Assembly (NCBI RefSeq): GCF_000970085.1
Contig: NZ_CP009506.1
Coordinates: forward strand, 3,038,001 to 3,102,000
Length of the DNA: 64,000 nucleotides
DNA from: Methanosarcina siciliae T4/M
GTDB taxonomy: Archaea > Halobacteriota > Methanosarcinia > Methanosarcinales > Methanosarcinaceae
Direction of reading: 5' to 3'
Below the pieces are notes generated by a model, which was given only the letters and a program-made list of their open reading frames with translations, did no database searches and was not told where the DNA came from. The translations under genes and the position numbers were made by a program. This document shows positions 19,612 through 30,053 of the stretch, piece after piece. How positions within the stretch are numbered: position 1 is the first letter of the stretch; each line of letters starts with the position of its first letter.

Positions 19612-19752
19612 TATTAAATACCAAATTAACATACATAGTTTTGTCCAAAAATGTCCAAAAGACACCGAAACAGACACGCCTCCTAAATGTCTGCGATGCA
19701 TTCGACTCTGAGAATTCCTCGCCTGTAAATGTATGCAGGTGAGGAGTTTCAG
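19612..19752 (+). ncRNA. Candidate structured RNA locus, copy B
   Basis: AAAAGTATTAAATA (box at 19612-19620) lies 105 bases before CCTCGCCTG. The hairpin at 19708-19752 pairs CTGA with TCAG and CCTC.CCTG with CAGG.GAGG. Between them is ACACGCCTCCTAAAT, shared with copy C, whose CCTCCT is complementary to Shine-Dalgarno sequences. It lies about 235 bases beyond the stop of the 3096-residue giant gene, reading towards it. Confidence 0.45.
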
Positions 19753-19886
19753 GTAGAGAAGAAATCCGTATCTATTTGTGGATAGTATCCAAAAGTATAA
19801 TTCGGAGAATTTCATCTGCTGTTTTTTGAGAAAAACAACCTGGATTCAAACTCCCTGGGCTCTGACCCGTATAACCATATTTGAAA

Positions 19887-19934
19887 ATAAAAGAAAAAGT
19901 TGCGGAAATTTGAGAAAATTTATCTCAATTTCCG
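19887..19934 (-). terminator. Intrinsic terminator of the 3096-residue giant gene
   Basis: On the minus strand, CGGAAATTGAGA pairs with TCTCAAATTTCCG (one bulged T) at 19903-19934 and is followed by AACTTTTTCTTTTATTTT. Confidence 0.75.
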
Positions 19935-19986
19935 TTCATTTTATCATTTTTTCTCATATTTTATCATTCTCTTTTATTCTCCTCAA

Positions 19987-22900
19987 TCATATCATTGCAA
20001 ACATATCCACAACATCATCAAAGTCTATCCTCCCATTCCCGTTGAAGTCGAAGTACTCCACTGGCATGTTTTCCTCTATCCAGTCCATGTTGTGGAAGTA
20101 AGCCACTATATCCACAAAACTGAACTCCCCGTTTCCGGTGAGGTCTTCATAGAGCCCGTCTCCGTCAAGGTCCTTAGGTGCATATTCCTGATCTGGCAGG
20201 GGGGACAGAAGGGTCACTTTAATTGTCCCTGCCAGGAGAGCTGGTTCGATAGAGTTTCCGAAGTCTTCTTCCAGACGTTTAACCCCTATCGAAAGGTTTG
20301 CGGATCCTTTCTCCTTTCCGGAAACCGTAAGAGTAGCAAGCACAACATCTGCTGCATCTGCCTTAACGGCATCTTCCAGGTCAACGGTCTTCATGTAGAT
20401 CGAAGTCCCTGGCAGGGTAGAGTTCTCAGTAATAAGAGCCCAGGAAGGATACTCGATATCGACTATCTCGGCAACAGTAGGGTCGTCGAAAGCAACGGTC
20501 AGGTTGTAGCCTGAAAAACCTGCAGGGAAATTACTGGCAACAATACTTATTTCAGTAGATTCGTTTTCTGAAACTGAGGAACTTGCAGGGTCGAAATAAA
20601 GAGTAACAGTTGACCCGGAAGCTTCGGAAACTTCTATGTACTCCGATTTTGACTCAAAGTCAGAACCAGCAGCATTTTCTACAGTCAGATTTACGGTGTA
20701 GTTACCTTCTGCAGTATAGGTGTGCGAGGGGTTCTGCTCAGTAGAATTTGCTCCATCCCCGAAGTTCCAGAACCATGAAGTCGGAAACCCGGTGGATTCA
20801 TCCGTGAACTGAACATTCAGAGGGATATCACCAGATGATGGAGCTGCCGAGAAGTCAGCCACTGGTGCAGCAGGGGCAGCTTTCTCATATTCAACAACAA
20901 GGATCTGCTGGAGTGCGTTCATACCTCCACTTGTCGTACTCTGTATACCCGCTTCATTTCCGCTTGCATTGATGTAATTTGTAGCATCAAAGACCAGAGA
21001 GCTTCCTGAATTTGAACTTCCCTGCCATGCATTGCTTGCCACTATGTTCCCGTTGAAAAGCAGGTTTCCTTCATCAGGCCCCGCACTTCCTGCGAAACTG
21101 TGCAGTGTAGCGTTCTGGACATTGCTAACGTTAATTGAAATACCTGTGAAAGGAGCATACGCAGTAGCTTCTTCAGGAGTGGTTCCGTAACTGGTTTCGG
21201 AGTAAGCAAGCTCGTCGCACTCCTCGTTGATAAAGATCTGCTTTCGGGTTTCATTATCGTTTCCGTAGATCACAACAAGGGTGCTGGGGTACAGTGCGTT
21301 TTTGTTTTCACCAACAGGCGTCATGACAAGGCTGTTTCCTGCAGAACTAAACTTGTCGGTTACATCGTAGACACAGAGCCCGTATTCATAATCAGCATAT
21401 GCTCCAAAATTGCTCCAGTCCCTGTAGAGAGTTCCGTTTCCTGTTGAGATGTTTCCGTTATCAAGGGTGTTTCCGTTGAAGTTAATATTCAACCACGGAT
21501 ATCCCCCTGGTGTTTGGTCCCAGTTGTAGGCGACATAGAGGAATGCCTTTTCTATGGTGGAGCCGTCCGGAACCGGAAGGTCGCCTGCATTCCAGGTTTC
21601 GGTCCTGCTCTCCCATCCGACAGGTTGGTAGGCAGAGTCAGGCTGCGTGGAATACAAAAGGTTCCCCTGGAGATCAAAGGTATGCCTGGTAGTGATATTG
21701 CTTCCGCCTTCCCAGTAGATGCCTTTGCCCTTATACCCGTTGTATCTGACATTTTTGGCCGCACTGCTCTTGTTGTTGTTGGTCTCGTCCGTTTCAGCGA
21801 TAAGGTTGTCCGGGTCGACAACGGCAGTGTAGGTCACGGTGCCGCCTTCAATGTCACGGATAGTGGGGTCGATCAGGGTTACGGTGGTCTTTGCATTGCC
21901 AGCAAGGGACGCAATTGTTGTCGTGTTTACGGGAACTGTTCCACTGGAAACGTCGCTTACATACACAGCTATCGAAATGTTGCTAAGGGTAGCAGTTCCT
22001 GTGTTTTGGACATTGAGAACTTTCACAGTATTTGTTTCCCTGGCAAAGACCGCAGAAGCCGGAACGGTATTGACAAGCCCTGAGATGCTAAGATCGTTCG
22101 TTGCCACTTGACCCGCTTGAGTTACGGTTATGTAATCCGTTTTCAGCTCGGAATCGCTTCCATCTTCATTCGTGACTGTGAGGTTGATAGAATAAGTTCC
22201 TTCAGTGGAATAGGTATATACTGGATTCTGTTCCATAGAGTTGTTGCCGTCCCCGAAATCCCAGAGCCACGAAGAGGGTGAACCGGTCGACTCATCGGTG
22301 AACGAGACCGTAAGGGGGATGACACCGGAGGTAACGTTCGCGGTGAAGTCTGCTCCAGGGGCGTCACCGCCGGATGAACCTGCACCGGATGCGGTCAGAA
22401 GTGCAATCTGGATCTTGTAATAAGAACCGGTAGGAGCATACGTAAGTGTGCTGTCCTCTCCTGAATTGAAGTACTCAGTTACATTCCAATCGTTGTATCC
22501 GAAGTATTCGCCCTGCGGTCCTCCAGATGAGAGCGACTCTCCGTTGTACGTAGATGCACCGTTGACGCTTGCACAGTATATAGAGGAGAGGTTCACAGCA
22601 TCGGGATCGGAGAGTGCGGACGTGCCGAATACGGTTGAACCCGTATAACTGCCGGTGTTGGCAGTGTCGTGGCCCTGGTTCACCCAGTAATGGATCTTGT
22701 CGTCATCCCCGTCATCGTATGCAACGACAAGGGTTACATGTTTGATCCTGCCGTCAGAACCTCCACCTGTAGCCCTGATATTCACTTCATTTCCTGTTAT
22801 GTTGTCGGTCAGGTCGTACCACATGAAGTAGTCGCTCGTCACCCTAACCACGTGGTCGTTCACCCATGCCGGAGTGTTAGTGTAGTCGATGCTTGCAGCA

Positions 22901-25900
22901 TCGTGTTTTTGCAGTTCATAGATCCCGTCACCGTCGCCGTCGATGTCTATCGTCATCGAAAAGGACTTTATGTCCGTCATGAGCCCGCAGTAGACGTCGG
23001 CATACAGCCTCGCCCATTTGATCTCCGTGTGGGGAGGTAGTGTGAATGTTTGTTCACCATATCCCGAGAATCCCGGCCATGAACCGTGCCACAGCCCGCC
23101 GGAGACATTGCCCTCCTGCACGGTGAGCAGCGGTGATCCTCCGTCATAACTACCCGTGTTGAGCGGTGCGGCCACCTTCATCGTGGAAGTCGCAGTATCG
23201 GTCCCGCCCGGTCCGGTGGTCGTCAGGGTGACGGTGTGGGTCCCTTCGGTGACATAGGTGTGAACAGGGTTCTGCTCGTCAGAGGTTTCGCCGTCGCCGA
23301 AGTCCCAGGACCAGGTGCTCACGTTGCCGGTCGTGGTGTCGGTGAACTGCACGGTAAAGGGTACCCGGCCTGAAGAGGCATCTGTCGTAAAGCTCGGGAT
23401 AGGTGCGGTCACGCCCGAACTATCGTTTGTAACGTTGATGTAGCCGATCTTTTCCGTCGAATAGCTGTGATAGGCATCAGCGACCGTAAGGGTCACGTTA
23501 TAGATCCCGGGCTCCGTGTAGACGTGGACGGGGTTCTGGACGGTGGCATTCGTGTCGTCTCCGTCGCCGAAGTCCCATGCCCACGAGGTCGGATCTCCGG
23601 TGGAGAGGTCGGTGAACCGCACGGTCAGGGGGGCCCCGCCGCCTTTCGGTCCGGCATTGAACTCTGCGACGTCCCTGAATGCATACAGGATATTGTCATA
23701 ACCTCCAACGTACAGGGTTCCGTCCGATCCGATCGATGCCGGACCATAAATCCGTCCGCCGATGGCATAATCCCATTTAAGCGTCCCTTCGGGGCTGATT
23801 GCATAGCATTTACCCATCTCATCCCCAATATAGACGGTGCCGTCCGCTCCGATGACCGGCTGGGAATCCCGGAAACCGTTATCGGCCTCGTAGGTCCACT
23901 TGAGCGTTCCATCGGGGTTGATCGCATACAGGTTCTTGTCATAGCTTCCGATGTAGACTGTGTCGTCCGCTCCGATCGACGGTGCTCCATAAATTTGTGC
24001 GCCGGTCGTGTAGTTCCACCTGAGCGTTCCGTCGGGGTTGATTGCATACAGGTTATGGTCATAGCTTCCGATGTAGACGGTGCCGTCCGTTGCGATCGCC
24101 GGTGCGTTATAGATTACATCGCCGGTTTCATACGACCATTTCAGGGTCCCGTTGGGGTGTACTGCATACAATTTTTGATCATAATTTCCTGCATAGATTG
24201 TCCCGTCCGGGCCGATAGCCGGAGAGCCGTAGAAGAAATAACTCCCGCCGGCGTAGGTCCACATAACGGTACCGTCTGGATACAATGCATGCAGACTACC
24301 ATCTCTACTTCCCACATAGATTCTCCCGTCGGGTCCGATTGTCGGCGATCCTCTGACACCATTACCGGCCGAGTATGTCCATTTGAGGGTGCCGTCGGGA
24401 TTGATGGCATACAATTTACTATCGCCGTCATTCCCTATGTATACCGTTCCGTTCGAATCGATCGCAGGAGTGCTGTAAGCGAAGCTCCCGCCTGCACAGT
24501 AGGTCCATTTCAGGGTCCCGTTCGGGTAGAACGCATACAGATTGTTGTCGCCGTTGCCTATGTAAATCGTGCCGTCCGGCCCTATCGACGAACTGCCTAT
24601 AAAGAATGTACCCCCGGCCGTGTACGTCCACACGGTGTTGTTGCTCTGCGGGCCGGTATAGGGGGACTGTCCGGTGTTGTTGAGATCATAACCATACTTC
24701 GGCCACGCCGAGTCCGCCAGTTCTAGTGTTTCTCCCGCAGTTACGGTGATGTAATCCGTCTTCGTCTCGTTGCCGGAGCCGCCGGCATTCGTGGCCGTCA
24801 GCGTAACGGTATAATTCCCGGTGAAGATGTACCGATGACTCGGGTTCTGTTGGTCCGAGGTCGAGCCGTCGCCGAAATTCCATAACCACGATGTCGGGTT
24901 GTTGGCTGATCCGTCGGTGAAATTGACGGTCAGGGGGACTTCGCCGGAGGTCGGCTCGGCACTGAAGTTCGCAATGGGCGTAACAGCGTCTACAACGGTG
25001 ACGTAGCCGGTCTTCGACGCCGTGCCGTCGCCCGCAATGTTCGTCGCTGTGAGGGTCACGGTGTAGGTGCCGGCTGCATTGTAGGTGTGTACCGGGTTCT
25101 GCATCGTTGCATTGGTATCGTCTCCGTCACCGAAGTACCATAACCACGATGTCGGGTTGTTGGCGGATTCATCGGTGAACCGGACTGTTAGGGGAACGTC
25201 GCCGGAGGTCGGCTCGGCACTGAAGTTCGCTACGGGTGTAACAGCCTCCAAAACCGTGATGTAGCCGGTCTTCGACTCCGTGCCGTTGCCCGCAATGTTC
25301 GTCGCTGTGAGGGTCACGGTGTAGGTGCCGGCTGTATTGTAGGTGTGCACCGGGTTCTGCATCGTTGCATTGGTATCGTCTCCGTCACCGAAGTCCCATA
25401 ACCACGATGTCGGGGCCTTGGTGGATTCATCGGTGAACCGGACGGTCAGGGGTTCGTCGCCGGAGGTCGGCTCGGCACTGAATTCTGCGACAGGCGCCTC
25501 CGGTCTGATGGCATAGATCTTACTGCCCGCGGTGACATAGAGGGTCGAATCAGATCCGATCGCAGGCGAATTAGAATCAATAGAGCCGCCGAGAGTGGAA
25601 TCCCATTCGAGAGTGCCGTCGGGATTTATCGCACAGACTTTACCCGCACTGTTTACAACGTAAACGGTCCCGTCCGCCCCGATCGTCGGCGAACCATGAA
25701 GGTAATTGCCGGTAGCGTAACTCCATTGGATGGTGCCGTTGGGGTCGAGCGCATAGAGGTGTCCATACAGGGCACCGACGTACACGGTCCCGTCTGATCC
25801 GATCGCAGGTGTGCTACGAATCGGCTCGTTTACGAACCCGCCGATATAGTAATAACCCACGGAACAATTCCACTTGAGGGTGCCGTTGGCGTTGAGAGCA

Positions 25901-28900
25901 GATACTATGCCGCTATCGTCGCCGACATAGACCGTACCGTCTGATCCGATCGCAGAGGAACCGTAAATTGTGCTCCCGGTAGTGTAGTTCCATTTTTCTG
26001 TCCCGTCGAGGTTGAACGCATAGACTACGCCATCGGTACTCCCGACATAAATTGTCCCGTCGGACCCGATAGCGGGGGAGCCGAAGGCAAAATTCGTATT
26101 ACTCGTAGCCTGCCATTGGGCCTTCCATTTGAGTGAACCTTCCTGGTCGATTGCATAGAGGTACCGGTCAAAGCTGGCAACATAGACCGTCCCGTCGGGT
26201 CCGATCGTCGGCGCGTGGTAAATGTCAGAGCCGGTGGCATAGCTCCATTTGAGGGTGCCGTCAGGGTTGATCGCATATAGATTGCCGTTACGGTTTCCGG
26301 TATAGATGGTCCCATCCATCCCGAGAGCCGGTGAATCTTCAAATTTCTGACTGCTATAGCCGACGCTGAACGTCCATTTGAGAGTTCCATCCGGGTTTAG
26401 CGCGTAGAATTTATTGGTACCGGAACACCCGATATAAATGGTCCCGTCCGTTCCTATTACCGCTGAATTGAAGTCCAGCGAACCGTCGGCGGTGTACTCC
26501 CAGACAATATTATTGTTCTGAGAACCGTTATACGGAGATTGTCCGGTGTTTTTGAGATCGTAGTGGAACTTCGGCCATGCCGTCTCGGCAAGCGAATTCG
26601 CAGGATCCACGGTGATATAATCCGTCTTGATCTCATTATCGCTGCCTCCCGACCCGGAGGCGGTCAGCTTCACCGTATACGTTCCTGACGTGTTGTAGGT
26701 ATAACTCGGGTTCTGGTCTGTGCTGTCGATGGTACCGTCATTGTCGAAGTCCCATGCCCAGGAGGTAGGGGTGTTGGTCGACGCATCCGTGAACTGGACC
26801 GCCATGGGTACGAAGCCGGTTGTCGGAGTTCCGGAGAACTGGGCAACCGTCGCGCCGGCCGGGGATACCGTGATGTAGCCGGTCTTCGATTCCATATCAC
26901 TGCCGGCACAGTTTGTCGAGGTGAGGGTTACGTTATAGGTGCCGGCTGCGGTGTAGGTATGGATCGGGTTCTGGACGATCGCATTGGTGCTGTTACCGTC
27001 GCCGAAGTCCCATGCCCATGATGTCGGGATGTTGGCCGATTCATCCGTGAACCGGATGGTTAAGGGTGTGTTGCCGACCGTAGGAGTGCCTGAGAATTCT
27101 GCAGCCGGTGCAACGTCCCTGAAAGCATAGAGTTTATTATCGTACCCCCCGTAATAAAGGGTGCCGTCCGAACCTATTGCTGGAGTGTCGTAGTAGGCGT
27201 AGTTGCCGGTTGCGTATGTCCATGCGAGCGTCCCGTCAGGGTTTATCGCATAGAGGTTTTTATCGTAACTCCCAATGTACACGAGCCCGTCGGACCCGAT
27301 CACAGGGGAGCCATAACGAAGAGCCCCGGTAGCGTACGTCCATTTGAGGGTGCCGTCGGCGTTGAGCGCATAGAGACTGCCATCTAAACTCCCAGCGTAC
27401 ACGGTCCCGTCCGAAGCGATCGCAGGGGAGCTATAAATGCGTCCACCGGTAGCGTACGTCCATTTGAGGGTGCCGTTGGCGTTGAGCGCATAGACACTGT
27501 TATCGTAACTCCCGGCGTACACGGTTCCGTCGGATCCGATCGCAGGGGAGCTATAAATGCGTCCGCTGGTAGCGTAACTCCATTTGAGGGTGCCGTTGGC
27601 GTTGAGCGCATAGACGCTGTTATCGTAACTCCCCACGTACACGGTCCCATCTGACCCGATCGCAGGGGAACCATAGTAGATACGGCCGCCGGTAGCGTAC
27701 GTCCATTTGAGGGTACCGTTGGCGTTGAGCGCATAGAGATTATTATCATAATTTCCTATGTACACGGTCCCGTCCGAAGCGATTGCAGGGGAACCATAAA
27801 TGCGCCCACCGGTAGCGTATGTCCATTTGAGGGTGCCGTTGGGGTTGAGCGCATAGAGATTTTTGTCAAGGCTCCCCACGTAAATGGTTCCGTCCGAAGC
27901 GATCGCAGGGGAGCTGCGAACGCTATCTGTGGCATAACTCCATTTAAGTGTCCCATCAGGGTTGAATGCATACAGTACATTGTCATCATAACTGCCTATA
28001 TAGACGGTCCCATCACTTCCCAGAACCGGGTTGTTATACCGGAAAGAGCCCGTAGTTGCGTATGTCCACACTACATTCCCGGTCTGCGGGCCAAGATAGG
28101 GGGACTGTCCGGTGTTGTTGAGATCATACCCGAACTTCGGCCATGGCGTATTTGCAAGTCCTCCGGTTCCTGTTCCTTCAACGGTGATATAGTTTATCTT
28201 CACTTTGGAGTCGCTACCAGCGGCGTTTGTGACAGTGAGGTTGACTGTGTATGTACCGGCTGAGGCGTAGATGTAAGAGGGGTTCTGCTCAGTACTGTCA
28301 ACCACTCCATCGTTCTCAAAGTCCCACGAATAAGACGAAACAGTACCTGTTGATTGGTCGGTGAAGTTGACTGTCAACGGAGCATTGCCTGAAGTAATGT
28401 CTGCAGAGAAGTTGGCGACAGGTATTGATGAAAACACTGTTATGTAACCAGCTTTCTTTTTTGGTGTCCAGCTATCATATTTTACAATCACATCGTAAGT
28501 GCCGGGTTCGGTGTAGGTATGGGTGATGTTGAAATTCGGGGAGTAATCGTATGTTCCGTCACCATCCACATCCCAGGCCCACATGTTCCAGTAGCCGGGA
28601 GCCAGACCAGAAATGTTTCCTGTGAACTCCACGGTGAGAGGAACGGTACCTTCGGTCACATTTGCTGTGAAATCCGGAGACGGGTAGACTACAGTGATAT
28701 AGTCAATTTTCATCTCGGAATCGTTTCCTGCTGAGCTGGTAACCGTAAGTTTCACAGAGTATGTGCCTTCATCAGTATAGATAAATTGGGGGTTCTGCTC
28801 CGTGGAATCCACGTCCCCGTCATTGTCAAAGTCCCATTCCCAGGTATCCGGAGATCCGCTTGAGCTGTCCGTGAAATGCACGGTCAAAGGTCCGATTCCT

Positions 28901-29277
28901 GAAGTAATGTCTGCATAGAAGTTGGCAACAGGGGCTGAAGGCAGTGGTTCACTTACAGATATATACCCTGTCTTTACTTCTGAAGCGTTTCCACCTGCAT
29001 TGCCAACAGTAAAGTTAACCGTGTAAATTCCTTCAGTTGAGTAGGTATGCACCGGGTTCTGGTCGGTACTGTCAATGGTGCCGTCATTCTCGAAGTCCCA
29101 CGCCCAACTGGTTGCGTTGGTAGATATGTCGGTGAATTGCACGGTCAGGGGTGCAGGGCCACTGGTGGTGTTAGCAGTAAAGTTTGCGATTGGTCCAACT
29201 GTTTCCACCGCAGCGGACGCTAGGCCGGTCATGCACAGAAGTGCAGCGATACAGAGAATAAGAAATATTCGTTTCAT
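19987..29277 (-). CDS. Giant secreted protein: 13 PKD, three 8-bladed propellers, two DUF3344, CARDB, cohesin, dockerin
   Basis: 3096 residues, the longest gene in the window, from the ATG at 29277. Signal peptide 1-22 (ASA before AVETVG). Approximate order: PKD1-4 28-370, propeller 1 372-720, PKD5-6 722-892, propeller 2 893-1259, PKD7-9 1262-1518, propeller 3 1519-1869, PKD10-11 1872-2038, DUF3344 2039-2302, PKD12 2309-2391, CARDB 2392-2508, DUF3344 2509-2799, PKD13 2800-2881, cohesin-like 2882-3030, dockerin 3032-3096 with loops DLTGNGEFSFVD and DFNGNGRIDFDD. Every propeller has eight blades; in propeller 1 several blades are near-identical even at DNA level. The tail from PKD12 on matches the other giants closely, while the middle (about 22900-28100) is GC-richer. 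It is probably a rigid surface fibre that binds partners by cohesin-dockerin contacts. No enzyme domain is visible. Confidence 0.88.
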   Translation of the reverse strand: MKRIFLILCIAALLCMTGLASAAVETVGPIANFTANTTSGPAPLTVQFTDISTNATSWAWDFENDGTIDSTDQNPVHTYSTEGIYTVNFTVGNAGGNASEVKTGYISVSEPLPSAPVANFYADITSGIGPLTVHFTDSSSGSPDTWEWDFDNDGDVDSTEQNPQFIYTDEGTYSVKLTVTSSAGNDSEMKIDYITVVYPSPDFTANVTEGTVPLTVEFTGNISGLAPGYWNMWAWDVDGDGTYDYSPNFNITHTYTEPGTYDVIVKYDSWTPKKKAGYITVFSSIPVANFSADITSGNAPLTVNFTDQSTGTVSSYSWDFENDGVVDSTEQNPSYIYASAGTYTVNLTVTNAAGSDSKVKINYITVEGTGTGGLANTPWPKFGYDLNNTGQSPYLGPQTGNVVWTYATTGSFRYNNPVLGSDGTVYIGSYDDNVLYAFNPDGTLKWSYATDSVRSSPAIASDGTIYVGSLDKNLYALNPNGTLKWTYATGGRIYGSPAIASDGTVYIGNYDNNLYALNANGTLKWTYATGGRIYYGSPAIGSDGTVYVGSYDNSVYALNANGTLKWSYATSGRIYSSPAIGSDGTVYAGSYDNSVYALNANGTLKWTYATGGRIYSSPAIASDGTVYAGSLDGSLYALNADGTLKWTYATGALRYGSPVIGSDGLVYIGSYDKNLYAINPDGTLAWTYATGNYAYYDTPAIGSDGTLYYGGYDNKLYAFRDVAPAAEFSGTPTVGNTPLTIRFTDESANIPTSWAWDFGDGNSTNAIVQNPIHTYTAAGTYNVTLTSTNCAGSDMESKTGYITVSPAGATVAQFSGTPTTGFVPMAVQFTDASTNTPTSWAWDFDNDGTIDSTDQNPSYTYNTSGTYTVKLTASGSGGSDNEIKTDYITVDPANSLAETAWPKFHYDLKNTGQSPYNGSQNNNIVWEYTADGSLDFNSAVIGTDGTIYIGCSGTNKFYALNPDGTLKWTFSVGYSSQKFEDSPALGMDGTIYTGNRNGNLYAINPDGTLKWSYATGSDIYHAPTIGPDGTVYVASFDRYLYAIDQEGSLKWKAQWQATSNTNFAFGSPAIGSDGTIYVGSTDGVVYAFNLDGTEKWNYTTGSTIYGSSAIGSDGTVYVGDDSGIVSALNANGTLKWNCSVGYYYIGGFVNEPIRSTPAIGSDGTVYVGALYGHLYALDPNGTIQWSYATGNYLHGSPTIGADGTVYVVNSAGKVCAINPDGTLEWDSTLGGSIDSNSPAIGSDSTLYVTAGSKIYAIRPEAPVAEFSAEPTSGDEPLTVRFTDESTKAPTSWLWDFGDGDDTNATMQNPVHTYNTAGTYTVTLTATNIAGNGTESKTGYITVLEAVTPVANFSAEPTSGDVPLTVRFTDESANNPTSWLWYFGDGDDTNATMQNPVHTYNAAGTYTVTLTATNIAGDGTASKTGYVTVVDAVTPIANFSAEPTSGEVPLTVNFTDGSANNPTSWLWNFGDGSTSDQQNPSHRYIFTGNYTVTLTATNAGGSGNETKTDYITVTAGETLELADSAWPKYGYDLNNTGQSPYTGPQSNNTVWTYTAGGTFFIGSSSIGPDGTIYIGNGDNNLYAFYPNGTLKWTYCAGGSFAYSTPAIDSNGTVYIGNDGDSKLYAINPDGTLKWTYSAGNGVRGSPTIGPDGRIYVGSRDGSLHALYPDGTVMWTYAGGSYFFYGSPAIGPDGTIYAGNYDQKLYAVHPNGTLKWSYETGDVIYNAPAIATDGTVYIGSYDHNLYAINPDGTLRWNYTTGAQIYGAPSIGADDTVYIGSYDKNLYAINPDGTLKWTYEADNGFRDSQPVIGADGTVYIGDEMGKCYAISPEGTLKWDYAIGGRIYGPASIGSDGTLYVGGYDNILYAFRDVAEFNAGPKGGGAPLTVRFTDLSTGDPTSWAWDFGDGDDTNATVQNPVHVYTEPGIYNVTLTVADAYHSYSTEKIGYINVTNDSSGVTAPIPSFTTDASSGRVPFTVQFTDTTTGNVSTWSWDFGDGETSDEQNPVHTYVTEGTHTVTLTTTGPGGTDTATSTMKVAAPLNTGSYDGGSPLLTVQEGNVSGGLWHGSWPGFSGYGEQTFTLPPHTEIKWARLYADVYCGLMTDIKSFSMTIDIDGDGDGIYELQKHDAASIDYTNTPAWVNDHVVRVTSDYFMWYDLTDNITGNEVNIRATGGGSDGRIKHVTLVVAYDDGDDDKIHYWVNQGHDTANTGSYTGSTVFGTSALSDPDAVNLSSIYCASVNGASTYNGESLSSGGPQGEYFGYNDWNVTEYFNSGEDSTLTYAPTGSYYKIQIALLTASGAGSSGGDAPGADFTANVTSGVIPLTVSFTDESTGSPSSWLWDFGDGNNSMEQNPVYTYSTEGTYSINLTVTNEDGSDSELKTDYITVTQAGQVATNDLSISGLVNTVPASAVFARETNTVKVLNVQNTGTATLSNISIAVYVSDVSSGTVPVNTTTIASLAGNAKTTVTLIDPTIRDIEGGTVTYTAVVDPDNLIAETDETNNNKSSAAKNVRYNGYKGKGIYWEGGSNITTRHTFDLQGNLLYSTQPDSAYQPVGWESRTETWNAGDLPVPDGSTIEKAFLYVAYNWDQTPGGYPWLNINFNGNTLDNGNISTGNGTLYRDWSNFGAYADYEYGLCVYDVTDKFSSAGNSLVMTPVGENKNALYPSTLVVIYGNDNETRKQIFINEECDELAYSETSYGTTPEEATAYAPFTGISINVSNVQNATLHSFAGSAGPDEGNLLFNGNIVASNAWQGSSNSGSSLVFDATNYINASGNEAGIQSTTSGGMNALQQILVVEYEKAAPAAPVADFSAAPSSGDIPLNVQFTDESTGFPTSWFWNFGDGANSTEQNPSHTYTAEGNYTVNLTVENAAGSDFESKSEYIEVSEASGSTVTLYFDPASSSVSENESTEISIVASNFPAGFSGYNLTVAFDDPTVAEIVDIEYPSWALITENSTLPGTSIYMKTVDLEDAVKADAADVVLATLTVSGKEKGSANLSIGVKRLEEDFGNSIEPALLAGTIKVTLLSPLPDQEYAPKDLDGDGLYEDLTGNGEFSFVDIVAYFHNMDWIEENMPVEYFDFNGNGRIDFDDVVDMFAMI
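27130..28050 (-). repeat. Tandem about-120-bp DNA repeats coding propeller blades
   Basis: Consecutive blades of the first propeller of the 3096-residue protein repeat with a 40-codon period (one copy has an extra codon). Segments such as CCATTTGAGGGTGCCGTTGG and GCGATCGCAGGGGAGC recur almost unchanged, which means recent duplication or gene conversion rather than protein-level constraint alone. Confidence 0.8.
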
Positions 29278-29740
29278 CTTTCACTCACTCCACATTTCTA
29301 AAATTCCCACCCGAAGATCCTGTGATCGTGGACTTTTTCAGCAGGATCTGAGGGGGGGTTTTCGGGGTTGAATCACAATTATTTTGTAGCTCTTTTAGTC
29401 TGAGGGGAAATCTCCCAATAGTGAAAAATAAAAAAATTTACTGTGTATAATAAAAACCTGGATCTGCGTTATACTGTGTTTTTCAGACCAGACTAATTTA
29501 TTTAATTTAAATAACTCTGTAAAATTTAGTTATCACTTATGCAGTCAAGAACGAAACTTTTCAAGTATTGCTGCCTTCTCTCAGACTTCCAGTATTTGAT
29601 CCAATGTTATGGAGTTGATCCGAATTTGGATTCTGAATCTTCTGGAGAGGATCAGTTTTCATAACTTGGTTAATTTGGTATGAAAAAAGGTTACTATGTA
29701 TATAAATTAATCTAAAAAATAAGAATAGTAGCAGTTTATA
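29278..29740 (-). repeat. Upstream leader shared by two giant genes (copy 2)
   Basis: Homologous to 16444-16830. It includes the ribosome binding region, the TCTCCCAAT block at about 29424, the GGAGTTGATCCGAATTTGG block and the promoter box. It probably forms a 5' untranslated leader of nearly 400 bases. Confidence 0.65.
29699..29712 (-). promoter_or_regulatory. Probable archaeal promoter of the 3096-residue giant
   Basis: Minus-strand GATTAATTTATATA, identical to the box at 16798-16811, in a block conserved between the two paralogous upstream regions. Confidence 0.5.
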
Positions 29741-30053
29741 TATGTGTTATGTAACAAAAACAAATTCATTTGTAACACTCATCTTGCTAATTTCTTTTTA
29801 ATACGAATAGATCATTCCTGAGATTATTGGCATTTATATGCCAAAAGCTTCCTCATTTTGGAAAAAAGGATACATGCGTGAGTTTCAGTTGCAACTCGGA
29901 CCCTACAGCTGTCCAAAAAAAGGAGGAGAACCAAAACAGGAGAAGAACCGGTAAAATCCTGAGCTTTTGCTTGATTAAATCTTCCCTGGTACGTCTGGTA
30001 AAAAAATGTTAGTTCTTTTGGAATCATTTTGTATTTTTGAGTTCATGAAAAAG

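Noticed and set aside
23467..24726. 419-codon plus-strand open frame
   Set aside because: It is antisense to the GC-rich propeller and PKD repeats of the 3096-residue gene. Its repeats mirror the 40-residue blade period, and it has no start signal.
27130..28050. Regular direct repeats that might be a CRISPR array
   Set aside because: The period is 120 bp, the repeats are in frame and code propeller blades; there are no unique spacers.
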